In this document: in pieces, positions 52,275 to 61,594 of the stretch | Layout of the letters: every line of letters begins with the position of its first letter | How positions within the stretch are numbered: the first letter of the stretch is position 1 | NCBI GenBank assembly: GCA_905181615.1 | Contig: CAJIYH010000004.1 | Span: 212,122 to 276,121, forward strand | DNA from: an uncultured Flavobacteriaceae bacterium | GTDB lineage: Bacteria > Bacteroidota > Bacteroidia > Flavobacteriales > Flavobacteriaceae | Reading direction: 5' to 3' | DNA: 64,000 nucleotides | Position numbers and translations under genes: made by a program | The notes under the pieces: model-generated | Seen by the model: only the letters and a program-made list of their open reading frames with translations | The model's database searches: none | Told to the model about the DNA's origin: nothing

Positions 52275-53210
52275 ATGAATAGTGAAATTAGAAAATATTT
52301 ATTCATATTAATGGTACTGGTATACAGTTCTAATTTTGGTCAGCAGGAATCTCAGTTTACACAATACATGCACGTACCCCAAATTTTTAATCCAGCTTAT
52401 GTAGGAAACCGAAGAATAATGAGTTTAAGGACACTAGCTAGATCTCAATGGTTAGATCTGGAGGGTGCTCCAAAAACAAATCTAATTTCATTTGATACTC
52501 CTATTGGAGCTAATGAAAAAGTTGGTCTTGGGGGAACAGTTTTGTTTGAACAAATAGGCCCTGTGACTGAAACGAACTTTTCAATTGATTATTCATATTC
52601 TATAAACTTTATGTTCTCTAAATTAGCATTTGGACTTAAAGTGGGATTAAATTCATATGATATTGATTTCAATAAACTCAATATTTACGATCTAACAGAT
52701 CCTTACATAGGTTATGTTGAAAACAATAAATATCAACCACAAATAGGAGTAGGGATATTTTATAATACCCAAAATTACTATTTGGGGATTTCTGTACCAA
52801 ATCTTTTACAAAAGCAATATTTTGATTTGGTAGAATCGGAATCAAGTTTCTTCTCTACCTTTTCAAAAACAATTCATTTATATATTATTGGGGGATATGT
52901 TTTTGATTTACATCCGTCATTAAAATTTAAACCAGCTACCTTAGTTAAGGCAGTTAAGGGTAGTCCAGTTCAGTGGGATATTTCTCTTAACTTTATAATA
53001 AATAATAATTTTACTTTTGGTGTTGCAAATAGAATTAGCTCTGCTGTAACAACTATGGCAGGAATTCAATTGTCAGATTCAATGATGATCGGGTTTAGTT
53101 ATGATTTTTCAACTACTGAAATAAAGAAATCAACAAGTGGAACTTTTGAAGTTCTTTTTAGATTCGATTTTGGAACAAATAAAAAAATACTAACACCTAG
53201 GTTTTTTTAA
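52275..53210 (+). CDS. PorP/SprF family T9SS outer-membrane protein
   Basis: A 311-residue beta-barrel-like protein. The signal peptide (MNSEIRKYLFILMVLVYSSNFGQQ) leads to ESQFTQYMHVPQIFNPAYVGNR, the diagnostic start of PorP/SprF (TIGR03519). Alternating hydrophobic strands follow and the protein ends FDFGTNKKILTPRFF, the usual C-terminus. SprF is required for secretion and surface attachment of SprB in F. johnsoniae, and each PorP/SprF paralogue pairs with the adhesin encoded just upstream. The 3-nt gap to the adhesin and 3-nt gap to the OmpA gene show co-translation. Confidence 0.93.
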   Translation: MNSEIRKYLFILMVLVYSSNFGQQESQFTQYMHVPQIFNPAYVGNRRIMSLRTLARSQWLDLEGAPKTNLISFDTPIGANEKVGLGGTVLFEQIGPVTETNFSIDYSYSINFMFSKLAFGLKVGLNSYDIDFNKLNIYDLTDPYIGYVENNKYQPQIGVGIFYNTQNYYLGISVPNLLQKQYFDLVESESSFFSTFSKTIHLYIIGGYVFDLHPSLKFKPATLVKAVKGSPVQWDISLNFIINNNFTFGVANRISSAVTTMAGIQLSDSMMIGFSYDFSTTEIKKSTSGTFEVLFRFDFGTNKKILTPRFF

Positions 53211-53213
53211 ATC

Positions 53214-55829
53214 ATGAAATTAAACGTTAAATATTATACTACTATTTTTTTACTTGCACTCACATATGTTGGGCAAAATTTGAATGCTCAAAATAGTTCA
53301 GATAAGGATAAAATTGAAATAATTGTTGGGTCTTACAAATATTATAATAATGCATACCTCCATAAAATAAAATTAAAGAAGGAAGGGTTTAAAAGAGTCC
53401 GAGTTCTTGCAAAAAGAGACGGATTCCATAGAGTATCCGTTAACCAGTTCATAACTTTAACAGAAACAAATGAATTTATAGATAGTGTAGGCATTAAGGA
53501 AATTGATTATTGGCTTCTTTATCAAGAAAACTATAAAGCACCTTCAGAAATTCTTGTAACTGAAATTGATTCACTTAAGGTTAAATTAGTAAGTATTCCA
53601 GTAGATGAGATAACACAAAAATTGTTTAATGACTCTTTAGATTCCTCTAAAGTTATTGTAAAAGAAGATGAAAATATTATTTTTTTAAACTCAAATACAA
53701 ACATAGAAATCAAGGTTGACACAAAAAATGTTATTGATGAAATTGAAAAAAATGAAGATAATCAAGATCCTCTCGAAACTGGAGAATCATTTAATATATT
53801 TCAATTAGAAAACAAAATAGCTATTGATTTACCAGTTTCTAATGACGCTAGGTTGTCCTTTGATTCATCTAGAATAGATTCTCTTTCAAATAAAGTGGAT
53901 AATAAAAAACAAAATAGTGTTAATAATATATTTTCAGCGAAAAGTAAATACGAAGCATATGAATTCTCGCCTGCAATAGATCGTTATCTAAAATTAGCCA
54001 GATCAGGCAAGGGTAATAAAGAGGTTTTTGAAAACTTAGCAATTGCTTATTACAACAACAGTCAATATGATTTGGCTACAGTTTGGTTTAATAAATTAAT
54101 CACTTTATATCCTAAAAACCTTGATTCTGAATTATATTTTAAGGCATCTATTGCGTTCAAAAGTATAGAGGCTTATGATGCTTCAGATCAATTTTACAAA
54201 AAATATCTTGAATTAAATAAGCAACTTATTTTGCATAATTATTTAGAACCGAATTCAAATTATATAGATACTATTTTAAGTAATAGTGGAAAATATAACC
54301 TTTTCAAAACAAATATTAATTCTCAAAACTCTGATTTTGGATTAAACTTTTATGGTGAAGATGAAGTTATATTTGCTTCATCTTTAGACGCAACTGGAAG
54401 TCAAAAGTTTAAATGGTCTAATGAGCCGTTTTTGGATTTATTTACAGCTCAAATTGATTCATTAGGTAACTTGTCACAACGCGAGCAGTTAAAAGGAAAT
54501 GTAAATACAAAGTATCATGAATCTACTGCAACAATAAGTATGGATGGAAATACTATGTATTTTACTAGAAATAATTTTTTTAAAGGAAGGTTAAAATCTT
54601 CAAAAGATAAACAAGTAAAACTCAAAATATACAAAGCAACCAAAAATCAAGATTCTTGGAGCAATATTAAAGAATTGCCTTTTAACGGCAATCAATATTC
54701 TACTGCTCATCCAACTTTGAGTCCTGACGGGAAAAAACTCTATTTCTCATCGGATATGCCTGGAACATTTGGCATGTCAGATATTTGGTTTGTCTATATA
54801 TTTGAGAATGATACTTACAGTCAGCCTATTAATTTAGGACCAAATGTTAATACTGAGTTTAGAGAATCTTTTCCATTTATAGACACTAAAAATAATTTAT
54901 ATTTCTCCAGTGATGGAAAATTAGGACTTGGAGGTTTTGATGTTTTTGAATCTAAATTAAATATTAGGGGTTTCCCATACGAAACTTCAAATATTGGAAA
55001 ACCCGTTAATTCAACATTTGATGATTTCAGTTATGTTTATAATAATAAACGAAATTTTGGATTTATATCATCTAATCGAAATGGTCTAAATGGAAGTTCT
55101 TCAGATGAAGTGTATAAAATTATAAAGACAGAAAAATCACCACAATCCGTATTATCAAAAAAGGTTGTGTCAAGTTGTGAAGGTCATATTGGAGGAGTTG
55201 TTTACGACATATTCACCAAAGATTTACTCCAAGGGGCATCTATAGAATTACTTAATGAGAATAATAATATTATTAAACAAACCAATACTGATCAGAAAGG
55301 TAAATTTAATTTCACTGAAAAATTTAACTGCTCCAAATCATATTTTATAAGAGTTTCAAATGGAATTAGCTATACCAGCAGAATTTTAAAATTCAACCTC
55401 GATGAAAATCAAAATATTTTTGAAAATATTGATTTATCATGGTTAACAAATTGTTTGCCTGATGATCTAATTTGTGTTTTAGGTGTTGAGCCAATTTTCT
55501 TTAGCTTAGACAAATCAACTTTAACTAGAAGTTCTGTGCTATCATTAAAAAAAGTTTTAATTGCAATGGTTAAATATCCAACAATGATTTTACAAATAAG
55601 CTCTTATGCTGATTCTAGAGCTTCTAAGGAATATAATAGAGAGCTTTCCGAAAGAAGGGCTATTACAACTAAAAAATGGCTAACTAATAATGGTATTGAT
55701 CCAAATCGTTTAATAATTAAAGCACTTGGAGAGGAAAATTTTGATAATATTTGTGGTGACAGATCGGAATGTTCCGAGTCTGAATACCAATTGAATCGAA
55801 AATCAACTTTTAAGATATTATTTTTTTAA
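53214..55829 (+). CDS. OmpA-family protein with SPOR-like, TPR, PD40 and carboxypeptidase-regulatory-like domains
   Basis: An 871-residue envelope protein. A signal peptide is followed by a SPOR-like segment (IEIIVGSYKYYNNAYLHKI and GFHRVSVNQF), a TPR pair near residues 240-340, then PD40/WD40-like beta-propeller blades (HPTLSPDGKKLYFSSD, FPFIDTKNNLYFSSDG, and others). A carboxypeptidase-regulatory-like beta sandwich (GGVVYDIFTKDLLQGASIEL) and a C-terminal OmpA peptidoglycan-binding domain (ISSYADSRASKEYNRELSERRA) complete it. This architecture is the standard third member of SprB-SprF-OmpA loci and probably anchors the adhesin or its barrel to peptidoglycan. A ~100-residue acidic, poorly conserved spacer lies before the TPRs. 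Confidence 0.92.
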   Translation: MKLNVKYYTTIFLLALTYVGQNLNAQNSSDKDKIEIIVGSYKYYNNAYLHKIKLKKEGFKRVRVLAKRDGFHRVSVNQFITLTETNEFIDSVGIKEIDYWLLYQENYKAPSEILVTEIDSLKVKLVSIPVDEITQKLFNDSLDSSKVIVKEDENIIFLNSNTNIEIKVDTKNVIDEIEKNEDNQDPLETGESFNIFQLENKIAIDLPVSNDARLSFDSSRIDSLSNKVDNKKQNSVNNIFSAKSKYEAYEFSPAIDRYLKLARSGKGNKEVFENLAIAYYNNSQYDLATVWFNKLITLYPKNLDSELYFKASIAFKSIEAYDASDQFYKKYLELNKQLILHNYLEPNSNYIDTILSNSGKYNLFKTNINSQNSDFGLNFYGEDEVIFASSLDATGSQKFKWSNEPFLDLFTAQIDSLGNLSQREQLKGNVNTKYHESTATISMDGNTMYFTRNNFFKGRLKSSKDKQVKLKIYKATKNQDSWSNIKELPFNGNQYSTAHPTLSPDGKKLYFSSDMPGTFGMSDIWFVYIFENDTYSQPINLGPNVNTEFRESFPFIDTKNNLYFSSDGKLGLGGFDVFESKLNIRGFPYETSNIGKPVNSTFDDFSYVYNNKRNFGFISSNRNGLNGSSSDEVYKIIKTEKSPQSVLSKKVVSSCEGHIGGVVYDIFTKDLLQGASIELLNENNNIIKQTNTDQKGKFNFTEKFNCSKSYFIRVSNGISYTSRILKFNLDENQNIFENIDLSWLTNCLPDDLICVLGVEPIFFSLDKSTLTRSSVLSLKKVLIAMVKYPTMILQISSYADSRASKEYNRELSERRAITTKKWLTNNGIDPNRLIIKALGEENFDNICGDRSECSESEYQLNRKSTFKILFF

Positions 55830-56045
55830 TATAATTTTAATTAATTATGAATGCAGTAGCATTGCAGTGCCAATAGGTAATATTATTTATGGTTTTTTAA
55901 ATAAATTTGATAGTAATAAATTTTCGAAATGAGTTATTCAAAAATATTCAATAAAAGTCACTCATGAATAAATATGAATTTGCAGAAATTATTTTTTTAA
56001 TAACTTTAGGTATAATATTATTTACAGTTCTTAAAATTGACTAAA

Positions 56046-57770
56046 ATGAGAAGGATTCTTTTTTTTTTTATATTTTGTAATATTGCTTTTGGTCAACAAA
56101 ACCATAATCAAGTAATAAAATCTTTAAAAGATTCAATCAATTTATATAGGCATTCAAATCCAGATAAAGCCTTAAATTTTGGTTTTGAAGTTTTGAAAAT
56201 TGCTGATTTTTCTAATCCCACATTTGATCTTGTAGCGGTTCATTCTAAAATAGGAGAAATATTATATTACCGAGGTCTTTATTCTGAGGCTATTGGTTTT
56301 TATAATGAATCACTAAAATTACATGAATCTCTACCTTTAGATTATCGAATTGAAAAAAAGATTATTAATCCCCCTTGGTTATTACTAAACATTGGTAATA
56401 TTTATTTTGTAAATAATGATTATGACAATGCAGCCATAAAATACAATGAAGCTCTTGCGAATTTTAAATTATTTGAAAATACTGTAACTAAAAATTATGG
56501 TTTTTCTACTGTTTACGATAATTTAGGATCAATTTCAGAGAATAAAGGTGATTTTAAATTAGCGGAAGAATATTATTTGAGAGCATATGATATAAGAAAG
56601 AAAAATAATAAAATAGAAGATTTATTGTATTCCGAAATGCGTCTAATGAGGCTGAATATGAAACAGAATAATATGTTTAATGTCAACAAACATTTTATCG
56701 AAATAGAAAGATTGTATAGTTTAGGAGAGAAGAACTTTACAGGTAATGATTACAAAAAATCTTATGAAACTCGAAATTATGGATATGCATATAGTTATAT
56801 GGGTAAATATTATTTAAAAATAAGTGAATATAAAGTTGCTAAGGAATTTTTCTACGCAGCTCTACAAATACTATCTTCTTTTCCATCTGAATTACCAATT
56901 TTGAATTCGAAAATAGCAGAATGTTATCTTGGTTTAAAAAAATATGATGACGCTATTGTTGTCGCAAATAAAAATTTAAATTCAATTGAGTTAAATCTCT
57001 TTATAAATGCAAAAAATAATAATTATAAAGTTCTTGAAAAAGTCTATCAAGAAAGAGGTGATTTAAATAATCTAATTAATGTTAAAGATTCATTACTGTT
57101 TATTGCAAAAGCTATGACTTCTATAAATAATAGCAATAAAATGAGTGATTTAGAGACTAATATTATTTTATCTAAAAAAAGATCAGAAATAAATGATAAT
57201 CGAATTAAATACAATACTTATTTATTTATTCTAATAATATGCTTTGTGATTTTATTCTTTACTCTTATTTCACTTCGTTTAAATTTCAACGTAGAAAAGG
57301 AAAAGTCAAAAAAAATATTTAACGAAAAATTATTAATTGAAAATGATTTAAATCATAAGAAATTAGAATTATTAAACAAGTCTAACTTTTCTGCAAACAG
57401 AAATAAAAATTTAAATTATTTATTAGAAGTCGTAGAAAATTCTGAAAAAGTGATCAAAAATCAGCCCCTTGAGATTAAACGAAAAATAGAAGGTCTTATA
57501 AAATATGAAAATATGGCAGATCGCTTTGAAAAACATTTTGAGGACGTATATCCTGGATTTTTCAAATCATTAATTGCTGTTTCAACAAGTAATTTAACTC
57601 AAAATGATTTAAGGCTTTGTGCTTATTTAAAAATGAATCATGGTACAGATGAGATTGCTCAACTAACAGGTGTCTCAATCAGAACCGTAGAAAGCAAGAA
57701 ATATCGACTTAAAAAGAAATTTAATTTTAATAAAGATCAAACTGTTACAACTTTTATTCATGGAATATAG
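56046..57770 (+). CDS. TPR sensor with a transmembrane helix and LuxR-type HTH
   Basis: A 574-residue protein. A short signal/anchor (MRRILFFFIFCNIAFGQQ) is followed by about six tetratricopeptide repeats up to residue ~350. Next come one membrane helix (YLFILIICFVILFFTLISL), a coiled coil, and a C-terminal helix-turn-helix of the LuxR/GerE type (LTQNDLRLCAYLKMNHGTDE, then IAQLTGVSIRTVESKKYRLKKKF). This puts the TPRs in the periplasm and the DNA-binding domain in the cytoplasm. Such one-component regulators are common in Bacteroidota. Its place directly after the T9SS operon suggests that it controls the adhesin locus; that is inference. The ATG at 56046 was preferred to a TTG at 56037. Confidence 0.82.
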   Translation: MRRILFFFIFCNIAFGQQNHNQVIKSLKDSINLYRHSNPDKALNFGFEVLKIADFSNPTFDLVAVHSKIGEILYYRGLYSEAIGFYNESLKLHESLPLDYRIEKKIINPPWLLLNIGNIYFVNNDYDNAAIKYNEALANFKLFENTVTKNYGFSTVYDNLGSISENKGDFKLAEEYYLRAYDIRKKNNKIEDLLYSEMRLMRLNMKQNNMFNVNKHFIEIERLYSLGEKNFTGNDYKKSYETRNYGYAYSYMGKYYLKISEYKVAKEFFYAALQILSSFPSELPILNSKIAECYLGLKKYDDAIVVANKNLNSIELNLFINAKNNNYKVLEKVYQERGDLNNLINVKDSLLFIAKAMTSINNSNKMSDLETNIILSKKRSEINDNRIKYNTYLFILIICFVILFFTLISLRLNFNVEKEKSKKIFNEKLLIENDLNHKKLELLNKSNFSANRNKNLNYLLEVVENSEKVIKNQPLEIKRKIEGLIKYENMADRFEKHFEDVYPGFFKSLIAVSTSNLTQNDLRLCAYLKMNHGTDEIAQLTGVSIRTVESKKYRLKKKFNFNKDQTVTTFIHGI

Positions 57771-58459
57771 CCTATATCTATATAATAGAATAATATTAAA
57801 GTTACATATTGATATGGAATTTAATATCCTTTAACATTAATATAAAATCACTTAAAAATGAGTCATAAGGAACCAAAAATCACTTTTGATGAATTATTAC
57901 TGGGTATACTCTTCAGTAAGTCCAGGTATTATGTAATATATCCATTTCAGCAGCACAGCTCCGAAAGGAAAATGTTTTTAAATTGAGAGGGTGGGGTTAA
58001 TATTGAAACTTTTAGGCTGGTCTTTTTAGGCTTTATAATGCTGACCGTACAATAATCGTACAAATTCAAAAAAAACTAACACATTAACTGTTAATATATT
58101 AGGTTTTTTTATTGTGGAGAAGATGGGAGTCGAACCCACGACCTCTTGACCGCCAGTCAAACGTCTTAAATCTGACTGATTACTTTTTATCTCAATGATA
58201 GAAGGGCTTAAGCTAAATAGTAAAAACTCTAAATATAGGCATTCTCACAAATATCTCACAAAACAGCCTATTTTATGGCTCACAAAATTCTTCATTTCCA
58301 CCAGTAAAACCGTCTAAATCATCAAAAGACGTCAGATAACTGAAAACAAGCTCTAAAAACAGTTTTGTATATTGTATTGATAAATTAGATATTATAATAA
58401 AGCCTTTTAGTAGATTAACACTAAGAACAAATACTAAAAAAACTTAAAAATTTACCTCA
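57771..58459. other. 689-bp non-coding gap with a tRNA 3' remnant
   Basis: No convincing gene. It contains a 3' tRNA-like fragment on the minus strand (58115-58162), a small palindrome (ATTAAC-T-GTTAAT, about 58083-58095) and oligo-A/T stretches. The gap may mark the end of a former integrated element; no integrase is visible. Confidence 0.6.
58115..58162 (-). pseudogene. tRNA 3' half fragment (possible att remnant)
   Basis: On the minus strand a T arm (GTGGG-TTCGACT-CCCAC-like) and a 3' acceptor strand (CTTCTCC plus discriminator A) are intact, and an anticodon-like hairpin precedes them. No D arm or 5' acceptor strand (GGAGAAG) follows upstream. Integrative elements that target tRNA 3' ends leave such fragments. 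Confidence 0.55.
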
Positions 58460-59887
58460 ATGAAAAATTTATTAAAACTTATTGCATTAACCATAATTAT
58501 TGTGAGCGTTTTTTTAATTGTTAATACTTTAAAATTAGATTCAAAACAAGTAGCGTCAGATAAATTAAATACAGTTCAATTTTCAAATGACATATTCCAA
58601 AATCTTTCAAATGCAATTAAGTATAAGACCATTTCTTATAATGAAGATGCTATTCCAGACTCCACTGCATTTTTAGGTTTCCATAAGTTTCTTAGAAAAA
58701 CTTTTCCATTAATCCACTCAAAACTATCTCTGGAAAAAATAAATAACTATAGTCTATTATACACCTGGCAAGGGTCAGACCTATCAAAAAAACCAATTAT
58801 TTTCATGTCACATCAAGACGTTGTTCCGATAGATGAACCCACTATTGGCAATTGGGAAGCAGGTCCTTTTGAAGGGAAAATAACAAAAACAGATATTATT
58901 GGACGTGGTACTTTAGATGACAAAAGCACCTTAATTGGACTTTTAGAAGCTACAGAAAAATTATTAGAAGAATCCTTTCAGCCATCAAGAACAATTTACT
59001 TTGCTTTTGGCCATGACGAGGAAGTTGGAGGGTCTAATGGAGCACTTGCCATTGCAACGCATTTAAAAGCAAAAGGCATTCAAGCGGCAATGACAATAGA
59101 TGAAGGAGGGTTTATTGCTGAAAATTTAGTTCCCGGATTTGAAAATCCTGTAGCCATTATCAATTTAGCCGAAAAAGGGTTTGCTTCTTTCCGATTAATA
59201 GTGGAGACTAGTGGAGGACACAGCTCGGCACCTCCTCGGGAAAATACAATTGGAATGTTGGCTCAAGCTATTGTAGATCTAGAAAACAATCAGCTCCCGT
59301 ATAAATTAGTTAAGCCTATCGATTACCAACTCGAGTATATAGGTGCAGAACTTCCCTTTTTCGAAAAACTGACTTTTGCAAATCCTTGGTTATTTAAAAA
59401 ACCAATTCTTGAAGCTTTAAATTCACATACTACAATTGCTCCAACTATAATACATGGTGGTGTGAAAAATAATGTTATACCTACAGTTGCTGAAGCCACA
59501 ATAAACTTTAGGATTCTTCCAGGTGAAACCATAGAATCCGTGAAGAAACATATTATAAATACAATTTCTGATAAAATCAAGATAGAACCTGTTGGTTTCC
59601 TAACGGATCCTTCCCCAGTTTCAAGCATCGATTCTGAAAGCTTTAAAATTTTAGAAAAGACAATTCGCGATATGTTTCCAAACAGCATTGTAGTTCCCGG
59701 GTTAGTTGGTGGAGGAACGGATTCTAGATATTTTTATGAAATTTCAGATGATGTATATAGGTTTTATCCAACGCGTATAGGACCTAACAGCATGAAACGG
59801 TTCCATGGAATTGACGAAAAAATAAGAAAAGATAATTATGAAGAAATTATTACGTTTTCTTATCACCTAATAAAGAAACTTAATTAA
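58460..59887 (+). CDS. M20-family metallopeptidase (PM20D1/carboxypeptidase S-like), membrane-anchored
   Basis: A 475-residue protein with an N-terminal membrane anchor (LLKLIALTIIIVSVFLIVNT) and a complete M20 catalytic domain. The zinc ligands and catalytic residues are seen in FMSHQDVVPI, GRGTLDDKST, FGHDEEVGGSNG, MTIDEGGF and the C-terminal KRFHGIDE. The dimerisation lid (ETSGGHSSAPPRENTIGMLA) matches the PM20D1/CPS1 branch, which hydrolyses or forms N-acyl amino acids or removes C-terminal residues. It is probably periplasmic. It is a single-gene unit, convergent with the small exported protein at 60.0-60.5 kb. Confidence 0.9.
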   Translation: MKNLLKLIALTIIIVSVFLIVNTLKLDSKQVASDKLNTVQFSNDIFQNLSNAIKYKTISYNEDAIPDSTAFLGFHKFLRKTFPLIHSKLSLEKINNYSLLYTWQGSDLSKKPIIFMSHQDVVPIDEPTIGNWEAGPFEGKITKTDIIGRGTLDDKSTLIGLLEATEKLLEESFQPSRTIYFAFGHDEEVGGSNGALAIATHLKAKGIQAAMTIDEGGFIAENLVPGFENPVAIINLAEKGFASFRLIVETSGGHSSAPPRENTIGMLAQAIVDLENNQLPYKLVKPIDYQLEYIGAELPFFEKLTFANPWLFKKPILEALNSHTTIAPTIIHGGVKNNVIPTVAEATINFRILPGETIESVKKHIINTISDKIKIEPVGFLTDPSPVSSIDSESFKILEKTIRDMFPNSIVVPGLVGGGTDSRYFYEISDDVYRFYPTRIGPNSMKRFHGIDEKIRKDNYEEIITFSYHLIKKLN

Positions 59888-60019
59888 ACATTTAAAAAAT
59901 CTTGAAGGTTTATTATATTTCATCAACATGTTGACTGGATTTGTAGAATACAACTAAATAAAAAAAACCACCGAAAGCAACAGCATCATTGAGGATTTCA
60001 AACATTTATAATACTCAAA

Positions 60020-60511
60020 TCACACGGGTCTTCTGAAAATATAACGAGTAATAAAGATAGCATCTCTTTCTTTGTCAGCACTTTCTACACCCGCTACAAC
60101 AGTAAACAATTCCCAACCTTGATTTGACATTTCATTTAATTTTGACTTAACCAAAGCGTCATTTGTAGCAACATTATTAAAACGTATTCCTGCAACATTA
60201 TAAAAGTTTAATAGTTTAGTCTCTTCAAAGGCTTTTGTTCTAATTTCAGACCTTTTTTTATCACTTTTAATTTTTTTACCATCCTCCAGCCTTATTGTAG
60301 TAGATTCTTTATAATCAATTGCTACTGTACCCGATATCATTCTTGACCTACCTAACCCTCCTTGAATAAGAGACTCGATAACTGTAACTGTTTCAAATTC
60401 AAAAATAGTTTGTTGCTCTTGTGTTGTATTGTTAATTGAAAAGCCTGATGCAATTACTACAAATCCAATTACAGCAAATACTCCGATAATAGTTTCTTTA
60501 ATGTTTTTCAT
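60020..60511 (-). CDS. Small exported or membrane-anchored protein, DUF4177-like C-terminus
   Basis: A 163-residue protein starting at the ATG at 60511. It has an N-terminal hydrophobic helix (MKNIKETIIGVFAVIGFVVI), a beta-rich middle (FEFETVTVIESL), and a C-terminal segment KLNEMSNQGWELFTVVAGVE, the 'L-N-x-x-x-x-x-G-W-E-L' motif of DUF4177-like domains, followed by a final FITRYIFRRPV strand. A longer start 14 codons upstream would place charged, unconserved residues before the signal and was rejected. Function unknown. Confidence 0.75.
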   Translation of the reverse strand: MKNIKETIIGVFAVIGFVVIASGFSINNTTQEQQTIFEFETVTVIESLIQGGLGRSRMISGTVAIDYKESTTIRLEDGKKIKSDKKRSEIRTKAFEETKLLNFYNVAGIRFNNVATNDALVKSKLNEMSNQGWELFTVVAGVESADKERDAIFITRYIFRRPV

Positions 60512-60597
60512 AATAAATATTTTTAGATTGAAATACAAGATAATGAAAAACAACTAATTAGGTAAATATGTATTCAGGACTAACGATATACTTGTTC

Positions 60598-60762
60598 TTA
60601 AATATTGTCAAATATGGTAGTTCTCTGAGTTGAGTTTATAATGACTCGAGGCATGATATGAACCTCCTCTGCTAGCTCTTGCAATGCGGCAATAAACTTA
60701 TTCCCTTTAGCTAGTTTTAGGTTCTGTTTGTCGTTTGTAGTCCATACTTCGAAGTCGCTTCT
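60598..60762 (-). pseudogene. Unassigned ORF remnant within the 60.5-60.9 kb gap
   Basis: The 416-bp gap between 60512 and 60927 holds no full gene. On the minus strand 54 codons between two TAA stops read like real protein (for example NKFIAALQELAEEVHIMPRV) but have no start codon near their 5' end. On the plus strand a short piece (SYIATLRDALTPTV, about 60868-60908) also looks coding. They may be remains of a lost gene. I do not recognise the family. Confidence 0.3.
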
Positions 60763-60927
60763 TTAAGGAACTTAACTAGGTTAACCGTACTCAAAGATTA
60801 TTGGTAAATCAATGTCCTCATATTGCTTTTATGGATCGATAGCAAGATAAGTTTGGTGACAAATCGTATATTGCAACTCTTCGGGATGCTCTGACACCTA
60901 CTGTATGAGTTGGTATGCATTAAAACA

Positions 60928-61527
60928 ATGAAGAACTCAACAGACATAATTATCACAGATTCAAAAACTAGTTTAGAAAAAGTTATTCAAAATTATATTG
61001 ACTGTTCACCTAAAGAGCACCTCACTATTAGAAGCTACTTTAAAACTAAAACTCTTAAAAGACGCGAAATTCTTCATGACTGTAATGTGGTTTGTGATAA
61101 TTATTATTTCATTGAAAGCGGTGCCATTAGATATTATCAAATGAAAGATGGAGAAGAAATTACTGGGGGGTTTTTTTCAGAGGGATCAGGGTATACTGAT
61201 TTAGATAGTTTTCTTTCGAACAGTTTTTCTAAACAGACTGCCCAGGCCATCGAATATTCAACACTACTTTTTATATCTAAACTAGATTTAGAAAAATTAT
61301 ATCACGAGGTTCCTAAATTTGAACGAATCGCTCGGATTTTAACTGAAGAAGCGTTTATAGACCTTCGAAAGAAAGCTGACAACTTCATTCTCCTAGATGC
61401 CAAGGAACGTTATTTAGATCTTTTAAAAAATCGTCCTGAAATAATAAGAAGAATACCTCAACATTACATTGCCAGTTATTTGGGGATAAAACCGCAATCC
61501 TTAAGCAGAATTCGCAAGAACTTGTAA
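60928..61527 (+). CDS. Crp/Fnr-family transcriptional regulator
   Basis: A 199-residue regulator. The cyclic-nucleotide-binding-like beta barrel is seen at about residues 30-120 (LKRREILHDCNVVCDNYYFI, then GAIRYYQMKDGEEITGGFF). The dimer helix and a C-terminal winged HTH follow (RIPQHYIASYLGIKPQSLSRIRKN). No cysteine cluster for iron-sulfur binding is present, so it is of the generic cNMP-binding type. The ATG at 60928 was preferred to a TTG at 60910. It lies 67 nt upstream of the lipoprotein gene and may control it. Confidence 0.88.
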   Translation: MKNSTDIIITDSKTSLEKVIQNYIDCSPKEHLTIRSYFKTKTLKRREILHDCNVVCDNYYFIESGAIRYYQMKDGEEITGGFFSEGSGYTDLDSFLSNSFSKQTAQAIEYSTLLFISKLDLEKLYHEVPKFERIARILTEEAFIDLRKKADNFILLDAKERYLDLLKNRPEIIRRIPQHYIASYLGIKPQSLSRIRKNL

Positions 61528-61594
61528 TTAACATTTTATTAACTTAGGTTAAGATATAAAGTAATTTATATCGATAAGTTTGGTAAAAATTTTT

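Noticed and set aside
58115..58162. A functional tRNA on the minus strand
   Set aside because: D arm and 5' acceptor strand are missing.
58267..58440. Minus-strand ORF of about 57 codons ending EEFCEP as an integrase C-terminus
   Set aside because: It has no start codon, no recombinase catalytic residues, and overlaps the leader of the M20 gene.
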